Assembly (NCBI GenBank): GCA_015064285.1
Contig: SVSN01000012.1
Span: 1-58,376, forward strand
Source: Oscillospiraceae bacterium
GTDB taxonomy: Bacteria > Bacillota > Clostridia > Oscillospirales > CAG-272
Direction: 5' to 3'
Length of the DNA stretch: 58,376 nt
Part shown: positions 9,185 through 17,669 of the stretch, in pieces
How the letters are laid out: every line of letters begins with the position of its first letter
How positions within the stretch are numbered: position 1 is the stretch's first letter
The notes under the pieces: model-generated
Told to the model about the DNA's origin: nothing
What the model saw: the letters and a program-made list of their open reading frames with translations, nothing else
Databases searched by the model: none
Program-made: the position numbers and the translations under genes

Positions 9185-10534
9185 TCAAAGTCCAAGCAGG
9201 AGTTTTGCCAGGCCGAAATACACCAGCAGAGACATAACATCCACAATAGTCGTGATGAACGGATTGGCCATAACCGCCGGATCACATCCGAGCCGCTTTG
9301 CCAGAATCGGCATCAGCCCACCTACAAGCTTGGCAAGAATAACGACAGAAAAAACCGTTACGGAAACCACTGTTGCCACCAGCATGGTCACATTATCAAA
9401 GGCAAGCATTTTACAGAAATTCACAAGCGCCAGTGTTCCTCCGGCAAGAAGCGCCACACGGAGTTCTTTCCATAAAATGCGGAAAACATCCCCCATGCGC
9501 AGTTCCCCCAGAGACAACCCACGGATTACCGTTACGGAAACCTGACCGCCCGCATTCCCCCCGGTACCCATCAGCATGGGAATAAATGCCGTCAGCGCAG
9601 CGCATTGTACCAGAGCATCTTCGAAATGCTGCAGTATCTTACTGGTGAAAGTGGACGACAGCATCAGGATCAACAGCCATGGAATTCTGTTCTTCCAGGT
9701 TTCCCATACTGTATTTCTCAGATATGGTTTATCTGTCGGTGTGATAGCTGCCATCATTTCCATATCTTCGGAACTGCTTTCTTCCAGAACGTCCATAGCA
9801 TCGTCATAGGTAATAATACCGACAAGGCGGTTTTCGTTGTCTACCACCGGCAGCGCCATGAAGCCGTACTTTTTCAGCGTGCTTGCCACCACTTCCTCAT
9901 CGTCCAGTACACCGGCGGAGATGGGATCTGTCAGCATCAGGTTTTCCACTGTATCGTTGTCATCTTCCGCCAGAAGCAGATCCTTCACAGACAGCACACC
10001 GATCAGATGCCGGCTGGAGTCGGTAACGTAACAGTCGTATATGGTTTCCTTTTTTACACCGGAGCGCTTGATGTTCTTGAATACATCCTCGCAGGTCATG
10101 TGGGTTTTCAGTTCCACAAATTCCGTTGTCATCAGAGAACCGGCGCTGTATTTGGGATACTTCAGTATCTTGTTGATCTGCGCTCTTTTTTCAGGGTCAG
10201 CACTGTCCAGAATCCGTTTCACCACATTTGCCGGCATTTCTTCAATGATATCGACAGTATCGTCGACGAAGAGCTGATCAAACACTTCCTCCAGCTCTGC
10301 GTCACTGAAAGTCCGCAGCAGTGTTTCCTGCAGTTCTGTATCCAGTTCCACAAATACTTCCGCAGCGTATTCCTTGGGCAGAAGGCGGAAAAGGATCCCC
10401 AGTGTTTCCTGCGGCATTTCCGCAAACAGAAGCGCAATATCGGCCGCCTCATATTCCGAGAGACTACTTCGTAGTTTATAAAACTCCCGATTCTGCAGCA
10501 TGATACTGATTTCATCAATCATTTCGGTGAACAT
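9185..10534 (-). CDS. mgtE: Magnesium transporter MgtE
   Basis: Mg2+ channel of the inner membrane, gated by cytosolic Mg2+. 449 residues, full length. Order: the superhelical N domain (about 1-125, with LLRLLP-type repeats such as LGILFRLLPKEYAAEVF), two CBS domains (about 130-255, including LTDPISAGVLDDEEVV and MALPVVDNENRLVGIIT), a plug helix, then five membrane segments ending in the conserved ADPAVMANPFITT-like segment CDPAVMANPFITTIVD. SD AAGGAG nine bases before ATG. Follows rpe by 38 bases, so likely co-transcribed. No M-box riboswitch is visible upstream. Confidence 0.96.
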   Translation of the reverse strand: MFTEMIDEISIMLQNREFYKLRSSLSEYEAADIALLFAEMPQETLGILFRLLPKEYAAEVFVELDTELQETLLRTFSDAELEEVFDQLFVDDTVDIIEEMPANVVKRILDSADPEKRAQINKILKYPKYSAGSLMTTEFVELKTHMTCEDVFKNIKRSGVKKETIYDCYVTDSSRHLIGVLSVKDLLLAEDDNDTVENLMLTDPISAGVLDDEEVVASTLKKYGFMALPVVDNENRLVGIITYDDAMDVLEESSSEDMEMMAAITPTDKPYLRNTVWETWKNRIPWLLILMLSSTFTSKILQHFEDALVQCAALTAFIPMLMGTGGNAGGQVSVTVIRGLSLGELRMGDVFRILWKELRVALLAGGTLALVNFCKMLAFDNVTMLVATVVSVTVFSVVILAKLVGGLMPILAKRLGCDPAVMANPFITTIVDVMSLLVYFGLAKLLLGL

Positions 10535-10572
10535 ACAAGACGGCTCCTTTCATCTGATTTTTGAACGCAGTC

Positions 10573-11253
10573 TTATTTTACGGCGTCTTCCGCAATGGTT
10601 TTCATCTCTGCCAGGGCAGCAGCCATATCAGGCGCCCGGAAAGAGGAAGTACCGACCACAAACACATTGGCACCCGCTTCCGCACACTGGGCAATATTGG
10701 CCGCACTCACACCGCCGTCCACCTGAATATTCAGTTCAGGTTTGATTATTTCAGCCATCTCCCGGATCGCTTTGACTTTAGGCATCATATCCCCCATAAA
10801 CTTCTGTCCGCCAAACCCGGGTTCCACTGTCATAACAAGAATCATATCACAGTAGGGGATAAAATCATACACTTCTTCCGCAGCCACACCGGGCTTCAGC
10901 GCAACGGCAGAATCCATGCCCAGTTCTTTGATAGCCTTCAGGGTTTCGATGGTTTTTTCCTTGCTCAGAACATCGGAATGGATGTTTACAGAAGATGCGC
11001 CGGCTTTCTGCAGTACCTCCAGATATTTTTCCGGACATACAGTCATCATATGCACATCAAAATACAGATTGGAAACGGTATGCAGCTTGGAAATGATATC
11101 AAAACCAAAACTCAGATTGGGAACATACACGCCGTCCATTACGTCCAGGTGCAGCCAGTCGGAACCGGACTTTTCTGCGCGGATCACTTCGTCTTCCAGA
11201 TGGAGAAAATCACAGGCCAGCAGAGACGGCGCTGTCAGCATTTTCAGTTTCAT
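10573..11253 (-). CDS. rpe: Ribulose-phosphate 3-epimerase
   Basis: Interconverts ribulose 5-phosphate and xylulose 5-phosphate in the pentose phosphate pathway. 226 residues, usual size. Motifs: APSLLACDF at the N-terminus, LHLDVMDGVYVPNLSFG with the metal-binding and catalytic Asp, DVHMM, LVMTVEPGFGGQKF, and VDGGVS with the second catalytic Asp near residue 180. Start ATG with AAGGA seven bases upstream. Confidence 0.97.
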   Translation of the reverse strand: MKLKMLTAPSLLACDFLHLEDEVIRAEKSGSDWLHLDVMDGVYVPNLSFGFDIISKLHTVSNLYFDVHMMTVCPEKYLEVLQKAGASSVNIHSDVLSKEKTIETLKAIKELGMDSAVALKPGVAAEEVYDFIPYCDMILVMTVEPGFGGQKFMGDMMPKVKAIREMAEIIKPELNIQVDGGVSAANIAQCAEAGANVFVVGTSSFRAPDMAAALAEMKTIAEDAVK

Positions 11254-11298
11254 TTTTTTATCCTTCTTTTCAATAATTTTTTTCTGATGTTTTTATGG

Positions 11299-11334
11299 AA
11301 AATCCTGCGGTTGGATTCCCTGTCAGGATTTTTT
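11299..11334. terminator. Hairpin with T-run in the rpe-ispF gap
   Basis: AAAATCCTG (11299-11307) pairs with CAGGATTTT (11324-11332), then more T residues on the plus strand. On the minus strand the T-run is only four bases. No plus-strand gene ends here, so it may simply be the last of several hairpins ending the ispDF transcript. Confidence 0.4.
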
Positions 11335-11580
11335 CTGCAAACCTGAGTTCTGTTCGTTTTCCGGGGAATGGACTGCCGTACACCGCTGCTGCACTGATGC
11401 ATATACTGACACTGTGCAGCGGATTCGATTCTGCTGCCGCTGAAACAGATCCCCGGAACGGATGATACCCGGATGTGCCAAAGTCAGGATGTTCGAAAAA
11501 ACAGGGTTCTGTCCGTTTCGTTTTATGTCAGGAATACCTGACGGAATACCGGATTCTTCTCCGTAGGAATCCGGTGTTTC
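11335..11580. other. Intergenic region with inverted repeats downstream of ispF
   Basis: The 327-base gap 11254-11580 contains no convincing open frame. Close to ispF it holds two perfect inverted repeats: ACCGGATTC/GAATCCGGT (11548-11575) and GTCAGG-AATA-CCTGAC (11527-11542). Neither has a T-tract on the minus strand, so they could be RNA-end stabilising hairpins rather than classical terminators. Nothing else is recognised in 11335-11520. Confidence 0.5.
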
Positions 11581-12051
11581 CTATTCTGTCAGAAGACAAA
11601 CAGCATGGGCTCTGATTCCTTCTTCCCGGCCTGTGAAACCCATTTTTTCCTCAGTTGTGGCCTTAATATTCATACGATCTTCCCGGATACCCAGATCTTC
11701 TGCCAGAACGGTTTTCATAGAGCCGATATGGGGGGACAATTTCGGTTTCTGAGCGATAATGGTCACGTCCAGATAGTCTATTGAAAACCCTTTTCCCGTT
11801 ATACGGGCAACAGTATCCCGCAGGAGAATACGGCTGTCGATCCCTGTATAGGTATTATCGGTATCCGGATACAGGCGTCCTATATCCCCCTCTCCGGCAG
11901 CTCCGAGAAGAGCGTCTATCACTGCGTGAATGACCACATCTCCATCCGAGTGGGCCAGCAGACCAAGGGGATATTCTATGGTAACACCGCCCATCCGCAG
12001 CGGTTTGTTCTCGCAGAAACGATGTGCGTCATATCCGTGTCCGATCCGCAT
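11581..12051 (-). CDS. ispF: 2-C-methyl-D-erythritol 2,4-cyclodiphosphate synthase
   Basis: Fifth step of the MEP isoprenoid pathway. 156 residues, typical. Starts with [12 protein letters not shown] (Zn ligands Asp and His), then [32 protein letters not shown] in pieces, and the C-terminal [18 protein letters not shown]-binding block. The ATG at 12051 has GAGG six bases upstream; an in-frame TTG at 12057 is too close to that SD. The start overlaps the end of ispD by 23 bases, so translation is probably coupled. Confidence 0.96.
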   Translation of the reverse strand: MRIGHGYDAHRFCENKPLRMGGVTIEYPLGLLAHSDGDVVIHAVIDALLGAAGEGDIGRLYPDTDNTYTGIDSRILLRDTVARITGKGFSIDYLDVTIIAQKPKLSPHIGSMKTVLAEDLGIREDRMNIKATTEEKMGFTGREEGIRAHAVCLLTE

Positions 12052-12811
12052 AGGCAACCTCTTCCTTTTCCCGTTCCCGGCGCATATCCAGAATCAGCTT
12101 GGCTCTATAGACATCTTCCGGATAGGTGATCTTCAGATTTTCCCACCCGCATTCCACAAGCTTTACCTTGAATCCCAGTCGTTCCACCAATGCGCAGTCG
12201 TCAGTCGCGTTTACACCGTCCCGTTCCGCCATATAGGAAGCGGCACGATACATATCCGCCAGAAATGTCTGCGGTGTCTTTACCATCCAGATATATTCCC
12301 GATCCAATGTTTCTGTGATGATTCCGTTCTTATCGGCACGCTTGACTGTGTCTATTGTTTTTTCCGCTGCAGCGGCAGCACCGTGCAGAGAAGCCTGTTC
12401 CGCCACCAGGGTAATCAATTCGGGAGTCACAAGGCAGCGGGCCGCATCATGGATGGAAACCAGCTCCGATGCCGGATTGATCGCGTCAAAGCCCAGTTTG
12501 GCAGACTGCTGACGGGTTTCGCCGCCTGCTACAACATTGGTCAGTTTTGTGATCCCGGAAAGGAGATTCCGGCAGGTTTCCAGATCCTCTTTACGGGTTA
12601 CGACAATAATCTCATCTACAGCCGGACATGCTTCAAAAGCCATAACACTTCGTGCCAGCACCGGAATCCCTTCCACTATTGTCATATGTTTTCCTTCTGT
12701 ATTGCCAAACCGCACTCCGCTGCCGGCGGCAAGGATCACAGCAGAATGAAATTTCCGCGGTGTCTGTCTGCCGAACAGTTTCTGCAGAGAAGCTATCACT
12801 TTATTGGCCAT
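12029..12811 (-). CDS. ispD: 2-C-methyl-D-erythritol 4-phosphate cytidylyltransferase
   Basis: Third step of the MEP pathway, CTP-dependent. 260 residues with a roughly 20-residue N-terminal extension before the nucleotide-binding [13 protein letters not shown]. Other signatures: [23 protein letters not shown] and [11 protein letters not shown]. The ATG at 12811 has GGAGGG seven bases upstream, while the frame upstream to 12844 lacks an SD. Forms an overlapping pair with ispF, as often seen. Confidence 0.96.
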   Translation of the reverse strand: MANKVIASLQKLFGRQTPRKFHSAVILAAGSGVRFGNTEGKHMTIVEGIPVLARSVMAFEACPAVDEIIVVTRKEDLETCRNLLSGITKLTNVVAGGETRQQSAKLGFDAINPASELVSIHDAARCLVTPELITLVAEQASLHGAAAAAEKTIDTVKRADKNGIITETLDREYIWMVKTPQTFLADMYRAASYMAERDGVNATDDCALVERLGFKVKLVECGWENLKITYPEDVYRAKLILDMRREREKEEVAYADRTRI

Positions 12812-12863
12812 CGTCAACCCTCCGTGGTTATGGCTGGATACCATAATTTCCCTTATACCATAT

Positions 12864-12892
12864 AGTATACCACATATTGTGCCGTTTTTAAA
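12864..12892 (-). promoter_or_regulatory. Probable promoter of ispD-ispF
   Basis: On the minus strand TTTAAA (12887-12892), 17 bases and TATACT (12864-12869). Divergent from the pepD promoter about 50 bases away. Confidence 0.55.
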
Positions 12893-12942
12893 TAGTCCCG
12901 GAGAAATTTTATTATCCTGTGCGTGGAATTTTTCGTTTTGTC

Positions 12943-12970
12943 TTGCTATTTCCGGGATATCTGGTATAAT
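12943..12970 (+). promoter_or_regulatory. Promoter of the pepD-like gene
   Basis: TTGCTA (12943-12948), a 16-base spacer and TATAAT (12965-12970). It places the transcription start near 12977, so the ATG at 12972 and all upstream in-frame starts are excluded. Confidence 0.75.
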
Positions 12971-13013
12971 AATGAGAGAAAATACTTTCAGGAGGACTTT
13001 GATTCAATACGAT

Positions 13014-14447
13014 ATGTGTAACGTTTCTTTTCATAAGGTACTGGAACAGTTTCTTGCAATTTCCGCCATTCCAAGAGGATCCGGAAACGAGGCTGCCATA
13101 GCATCCTATATCGAAAATTTTGCCGCTGAAAGAGGGTATTTCTGCCGGCGTGATGCCTGGAATAATGTATTCTGCCGACGCCCTGCTTCTCCCGGATATG
13201 AACAGGCAATTCCTGTTGTCCTGCAGGGACATACGGACATGGTGTGTGAAGCCAACAGCGATACAGTGCATGATTTTTGCAAGGATCCGATCCGTGTGAT
13301 CCGCGAGGGGGACATTCTGCGTGCAGACGGCACTACCCTTGGGGCAGACAATGGTGTTGCAGTGGCTATTATGCTTGCTCTGCTGGATGAACCGGAACTG
13401 AAAGCACCGATGCTGGAATGCATCTTCACCACATCGGAAGAAACCGGTCTGGACGGTATGCGGAATTTTGATGCTTCTGTGGTTACAGGCCGCCGCATGA
13501 TCAATATGGACTCTGCCGGTGAAGGGGTAGCTACTGTAGCCTGTGCAGGCGGTGTCCGTACCGATCTGATCAAGCCGCTGGTACGGGAAGAAATTCCTGC
13601 CGGTTACACGGTTCTGCAGATACGGATCAGCGGACTGGCAGGGGGACATTCCGGTGAGGATATTCACAGAGGCAGAATGCCTGCCATCACAGCCATGAGC
13701 CGGATCCTCAGCCACATTGCCGGCTGCTGTGATGCTCGTCTGATCAGTATCTGCGGCGGCAGCAAGGACAATGCGATTCCCAGAGAATGCACTGCCCTTA
13801 TCGCTGTATCCGGCAGATCCGCAGCCGAACAGGCAGTACAGTATATGGAAACGGTACTCCGCAGAAGGCTGGTTGCCGAAGACGAACACTTCCTTGTACA
13901 GGTACAGGAAACTGCCCCCTCTCCCTGTATGTCGGAACAGGATTCCCGTACACTCCTTTCTTTGCTGCAGGTTCTGCCCCTGGGCGTCCGGAAAATGAGC
14001 CGGGACATACCCGATCTGGTGGAAACTTCCGCCAATCTTGGGGTCGTTATTACCGATGAACACCAGATCAAACTGACATTCTCCTCCCGTTCTTCCGTTG
14101 AAACGGAGCTGGATCAGATGCAGTCCATTCTGGAAAGCTGCGCTGCTCTGGCCGGGGCTTCCTTTACCCACAGAAACCGTTATCCCGGCTGGGCTTTCTG
14201 CACCGACTCCCGCATGCAGGAATGCTACAAAGAAGTATGGAAAACGCTGTACGGCACGGAGGCACAGATCATCGGAATCCATGCAGGTCTGGAATGCGGA
14301 CTGTTTATGGAAAAGATCCCGGATATGGACATCATCTCCATCGGTCCGGACATCTGCAATCTCCATTCCCCGGACGAAACCTGCACTGTCTCCTCGTTTG
14401 AAAGACTGTATCTTCTGGTTGTGAAAATGCTGCAGGAACTGCGCTGA
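13014..14447 (+). CDS. PepD-like M20 family aminoacyl-histidine dipeptidase
   Basis: Zinc peptidase that cleaves dipeptides such as Xaa-His in the cytosol. 477 residues from the ATG at 13014. N-terminal IPRGSGNE, then QGHTDMV (first Zn His and Asp), LGADNGVAVA (bridging Asp), TTSEETGLDG (catalytic Glu) and a lid domain with RISGLAGGHSGEDIHRG. C-terminal IHAGLECGLF supplies the last ligand. This motif order is that of PepD/PepV-like peptidases. The start is uncertain: a perfect AGGAGG (12990-12995) is 18 bases before this ATG but only 3 before an in-frame TTG at 12999. A TTG start would add five residues. Confidence 0.9.
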   Translation: MCNVSFHKVLEQFLAISAIPRGSGNEAAIASYIENFAAERGYFCRRDAWNNVFCRRPASPGYEQAIPVVLQGHTDMVCEANSDTVHDFCKDPIRVIREGDILRADGTTLGADNGVAVAIMLALLDEPELKAPMLECIFTTSEETGLDGMRNFDASVVTGRRMINMDSAGEGVATVACAGGVRTDLIKPLVREEIPAGYTVLQIRISGLAGGHSGEDIHRGRMPAITAMSRILSHIAGCCDARLISICGGSKDNAIPRECTALIAVSGRSAAEQAVQYMETVLRRRLVAEDEHFLVQVQETAPSPCMSEQDSRTLLSLLQVLPLGVRKMSRDIPDLVETSANLGVVITDEHQIKLTFSSRSSVETELDQMQSILESCAALAGASFTHRNRYPGWAFCTDSRMQECYKEVWKTLYGTEAQIIGIHAGLECGLFMEKIPDMDIISIGPDICNLHSPDETCTVSSFERLYLLVVKMLQELR

Positions 14448-14477
14448 GCACATCCGGATATCTCTGCTTAAAAATAT

Positions 14478-14511
14478 ACACCGCCGGTTTTCTTTCCGAC
14501 GGTGTTTTTTC
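14478..14511 (+). terminator. Convergent terminator between pepD-like gene and sigma factor
   Basis: ACACCG-x-CGG pairs with CCG-x-CGGTGT, followed by TTTTT on the plus strand. An A-run before it lets it serve the minus-strand sigma gene too. Confidence 0.85.
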
Positions 14512-16173
14512 TTATCGGGTGACAATCAGGGTGGTCAGAGCTTTACGCTGAGCTTCGGCAGGTTCTTTCAGTCTGCCGTTTTTCAGGAGCGCGGTAATGC
14601 AGTGGAGCAGAAACCATCCGTCTGCGTGGAAGGTATACTGCAGTTCATACTCCTTGACGCGGCGCAGATGGGCGGGGACTGAATCCAGGACTGCTTTATG
14701 GTACGGGGCTTTGATGGCATCAAATTCTGCCTTGTATTGCTGCTTGATCTGTTCCCCGATCGCCAGAAGTTTACCCCAGATTTCCGCATTTTTCAATACG
14801 GTGACCATCCACCTTGTTTTGAATACGTTGCTGCTGTCACCAAAGGTTTCCATGTACCCCCGTTCCACAAGCCATGCATAATCTTCTCCGGCAAGCAGCC
14901 ACTCCTTTTCGTGTTCATATAGAGAAAGAATCCGTCTGGCGTCTTCTGCATACTGGAATCCGTTCTGCACGCCGCGGTCAGACCATTCGCTGTCGATCTG
15001 CCAGAGAATGTACTTATCATTGCCGTTCCACATGGGGCCGCACCAGTTTTTCATGTACACATAATCATCCGGCAAAACCATGTTTCTGTCTGTTACCGAA
15101 GCATGAAAAATATTCTGGCCGCCGTCAGGACGTATGACAGCCACCTCCTCAAAAGAGATCTCTTCTTTCATCAGATTTTCGCCGGAACTGGCGGCAATGT
15201 ACGGAATGAGTGTCCACAGCAGGAAATTCTTATCCCGTATGGGCTTCTCAGTTGTCGAGCCGGCAAGCATATGATTGCAGAAAATGGCTTCATCGTCCAG
15301 AATACCGCTTTCCATCAAGGCATCATACAACGCATTGGCAAAGAGTTCTGCCGCTTTTTTGTACATGGCATCCTGCATGATGAGCAGTTCTGCCGTGGGT
15401 TCACTGATGATGAAATTGACAATATACTTTCCTTTGTCTTCCTTCAGAAAACCGTATTCTTCCAGATACGCGGTTTCCGATTCGATATACACAGGAGATA
15501 CGCCCAGATCATCGGCAATTTCGCTTATGGTTTTCGGTTCATTGCGCACACAATAACAGATATTCTGTGTAAGCGCCGAACGGAAGAATTCTCCGGGATT
15601 TTTGGTCCCTGCAGAACCATTTATCCCGTAAGAATCAAACCGGATGGGATTGAATTTCAGTTCGCTTGCTTTCCGCATGGTATCCATACCTCGTTTCAAT
15701 TCTTTTTTGGCTTCAAACAAGTGCCATTTTACCGTACCGACAGGGATCCCCAGTTCTTTGGCTATGTCAGCCTGCTTCCGGTTCTCATAATAATAGTCGA
15801 TCACAATCCGGCGCTGCAGAGAGGACAGATAGGCAATTTCTCTTTGCAGCCTGGCCAGAATATCATCCGGCTCTTCTCTGTCCGTACAGGCATCCGGATC
15901 GGCCAGTATATCGGTCATTGCATCGACAGGAATGCCGGTGATGCTCTTTGCCGTATCCCGGTAATAGTTGCTCAGTGCATTGTGGGCGATTGTCCATATG
16001 AATTTTACCGGATCTGTGATATCATTACGGACAAGGAGTACCCGGAACGCCTTCAGGACGATTTCCTGGGAGAGATCTTCCGCATCCTGCAGGGTACGGC
16101 AGCGTTTCAGAGCAAAACCGTAGATGGGCTTTACATATTCTGTTATAATCCTTTCGGCTTCCTGTCTTTTCAC
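14512..16173 (-). CDS. ECF-like sigma factor with long C-terminal extension
   Basis: 553 residues, about three times the length of a normal ECF sigma factor. Sigma region 2 spans about residues 8-75 (DAEDLSQEIVLKAF then FIWTIAHNALSNYYRD). Region 4 spans about 108-165, with the helix-turn-helix RKQADIAKELGIPVGTVKWHL. A second winged-helix-like segment follows at about 195-255 (ISEIADDLGVSPVYI then EEYGFLKEDKGKYIV). Residues 260-553 are a Trp-rich, mixed-charge region that I do not recognise. It starts with GTG, with AGAGG nine bases upstream. No anti-sigma gene is adjacent. The extension may sense a ligand or act as a built-in anti-sigma domain (inference). Confidence 0.8.
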   Translation of the reverse strand: MKRQEAERIITEYVKPIYGFALKRCRTLQDAEDLSQEIVLKAFRVLLVRNDITDPVKFIWTIAHNALSNYYRDTAKSITGIPVDAMTDILADPDACTDREEPDDILARLQREIAYLSSLQRRIVIDYYYENRKQADIAKELGIPVGTVKWHLFEAKKELKRGMDTMRKASELKFNPIRFDSYGINGSAGTKNPGEFFRSALTQNICYCVRNEPKTISEIADDLGVSPVYIESETAYLEEYGFLKEDKGKYIVNFIISEPTAELLIMQDAMYKKAAELFANALYDALMESGILDDEAIFCNHMLAGSTTEKPIRDKNFLLWTLIPYIAASSGENLMKEEISFEEVAVIRPDGGQNIFHASVTDRNMVLPDDYVYMKNWCGPMWNGNDKYILWQIDSEWSDRGVQNGFQYAEDARRILSLYEHEKEWLLAGEDYAWLVERGYMETFGDSSNVFKTRWMVTVLKNAEIWGKLLAIGEQIKQQYKAEFDAIKAPYHKAVLDSVPAHLRRVKEYELQYTFHADGWFLLHCITALLKNGRLKEPAEAQRKALTTLIVTR

Positions 16174-16255
16174 TTGTTTATACCTCTTTGAAAGCTTTCA
16201 TCTCTATAGACACAGAAAAGAAAAAAGGTTGGCGATTTCAGAAAAATTTTCTCAG

Positions 16256-16283
16256 AAAAGAGCACCGCGTAATTGGGTGCTCT
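16256..16283 (-). terminator. Terminator of the egsA-FAD oxidoreductase transcript
   Basis: On the minus strand AGAGCACC pairs with GGTGCTCT with a nine-base loop, followed by TTTTCT. It starts 6 bases after the oxidoreductase stop. Confidence 0.75.
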
Positions 16284-16289
16284 CTTCAT

Positions 16290-17639
16290 TCAGTCTCTGT
16301 AGTTGGGCAGGAAAGCTCCCATGTTTACAAGGCGCTTCTGGATTTCATGCACGTCCGCTTCATGGACATTGTTTCCGCCGCCATCACAGGTAACAGCGGC
16401 ACCGATTCCGGCTGCCTGACCGGTGATATAACATCCCGGCATTACCCGTATGGATGACTGCATATAACGGTCTGTGCAGACACAGCGTCCGGCGGTCAGC
16501 AGATTGTCAATGCCCTTGACCGTGAGGCTGCGATAGGGGATACCGTAGCTCTCTCCTCTTTTATACCGAAGAGATGTGTGATCCTTGATAAAGGTTTCGT
16601 ATCCGGCTTTATCGTTGGTGGGCGAATGGATGTCTATGTTATAGGAATACCGGCCGATTTCATCTTCAAAAACGGCCTGGCGTCTGAAATCATCCAGCAC
16701 CATCCGGTAATCACAGGTGATCCGGCGGCTTTCCCGTATCCCCAGATAGGAAGCGGAATACACAAGCTCGGCTTCTTCAAAACCATCCAGATATTCTTTA
16801 TAATATTTCCGGTATTCCAGAAGCTGCTTACGGCCTTTCACAATCCCTTCCGTCAGAGAGGCGGCTTCTCTGGCATCTATGTCGTACACATGTCCGGCAT
16901 TGGAGCCGCCGAGACCATTGGGACAGCTGTTCCCTTCCGGTGTTTTGCTTTCTTCCATCAGGCGCCACATACCTGGCAGGTGCCTGTCTTCGTTTGTAAA
17001 AATTCCGTCAGCAAAAGCATCGTCCAAACGTCGGCTGTCCGGCCCTTTGACGCGGCTCCAGTCGATACCGGTCCAGAGGCCGCAGAGGGTCGTTGCCATG
17101 GTTCTTCCGTTTTCGTCGCCGTATTCCCAGGCGGCACCGGCGTAATATGCCAGATCGCCGTCTCCGGTACAGTCGATATAGACCTTTGCTTTTACGGCAA
17201 ATACAGACCCTTTTGCGGCACAGATCACATACTGTATGCTTCCCTGCTCCACGATGACATCGATCAGATTTGTGTGGAACATATACTGTACCCCGGCATC
17301 CGTAATCATATCGTCATACAGGATCTTCAGCGTTTCCACCGGTATGGACATGGGACAGTAGCGCCGGAATTTGGGCGGAGCTTCCGTTTTTATAGCATCG
17401 TATATTTCCCGGCCGATCCCGCCTGCCAGGAAGTTTTCGCCGTCGCCGAATGTCATGTATGCCGGTACCAGCATCGTCACTGCCGCACCGCCGAACGCTG
17501 AAAAAGACTCGGCAAGAAATACGCTTCTTCCCTGTCTGGCACAGCTTACGGCAGCCGCCACACCGGCCGGTCCGCCGCCAGCCACAAACACATCCACATC
17601 ATATTTTACCGGTAATGACTTGTTATAGGAAATTTCCAT
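16290..17639 (-). CDS. FAD-dependent oxidoreductase (FAD_oxidored family)
   Basis: 449-residue flavoprotein. An N-terminal Rossmann dinucleotide fold has GGGPAG at residues 21-26 and the ribose-binding Glu in VFLAES (about 40). A second family motif is IDCTGDGDLAYYAGA (about 155), and the C-terminal GRCVCTDRYMQSSIRVMPGCYITGQAAG is the FAD-binding end that defines this family, seen in xanthan-lyase-like and related putative oxidoreductases. No signal peptide. SD GGAGG five bases before the ATG. Forms an operon with the upstream sn-glycerol-1-phosphate dehydrogenase gene, gap 30 bases. Substrate unknown. Confidence 0.85.
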   Translation of the reverse strand: MEISYNKSLPVKYDVDVFVAGGGPAGVAAAVSCARQGRSVFLAESFSAFGGAAVTMLVPAYMTFGDGENFLAGGIGREIYDAIKTEAPPKFRRYCPMSIPVETLKILYDDMITDAGVQYMFHTNLIDVIVEQGSIQYVICAAKGSVFAVKAKVYIDCTGDGDLAYYAGAAWEYGDENGRTMATTLCGLWTGIDWSRVKGPDSRRLDDAFADGIFTNEDRHLPGMWRLMEESKTPEGNSCPNGLGGSNAGHVYDIDAREAASLTEGIVKGRKQLLEYRKYYKEYLDGFEEAELVYSASYLGIRESRRITCDYRMVLDDFRRQAVFEDEIGRYSYNIDIHSPTNDKAGYETFIKDHTSLRYKRGESYGIPYRSLTVKGIDNLLTAGRCVCTDRYMQSSIRVMPGCYITGQAAGIGAAVTCDGGGNNVHEADVHEIQKRLVNMGAFLPNYRD

Positions 17640-17669
17640 ACTGCCTCCTCCGTTCTGTGTACATTTTTT

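Noticed and set aside
12804-13013. Start of the pepD-like gene in the upstream extension from 12804
   Set aside because: The promoter at 12943-12970 lies inside that extension, so those codons are not transcribed.
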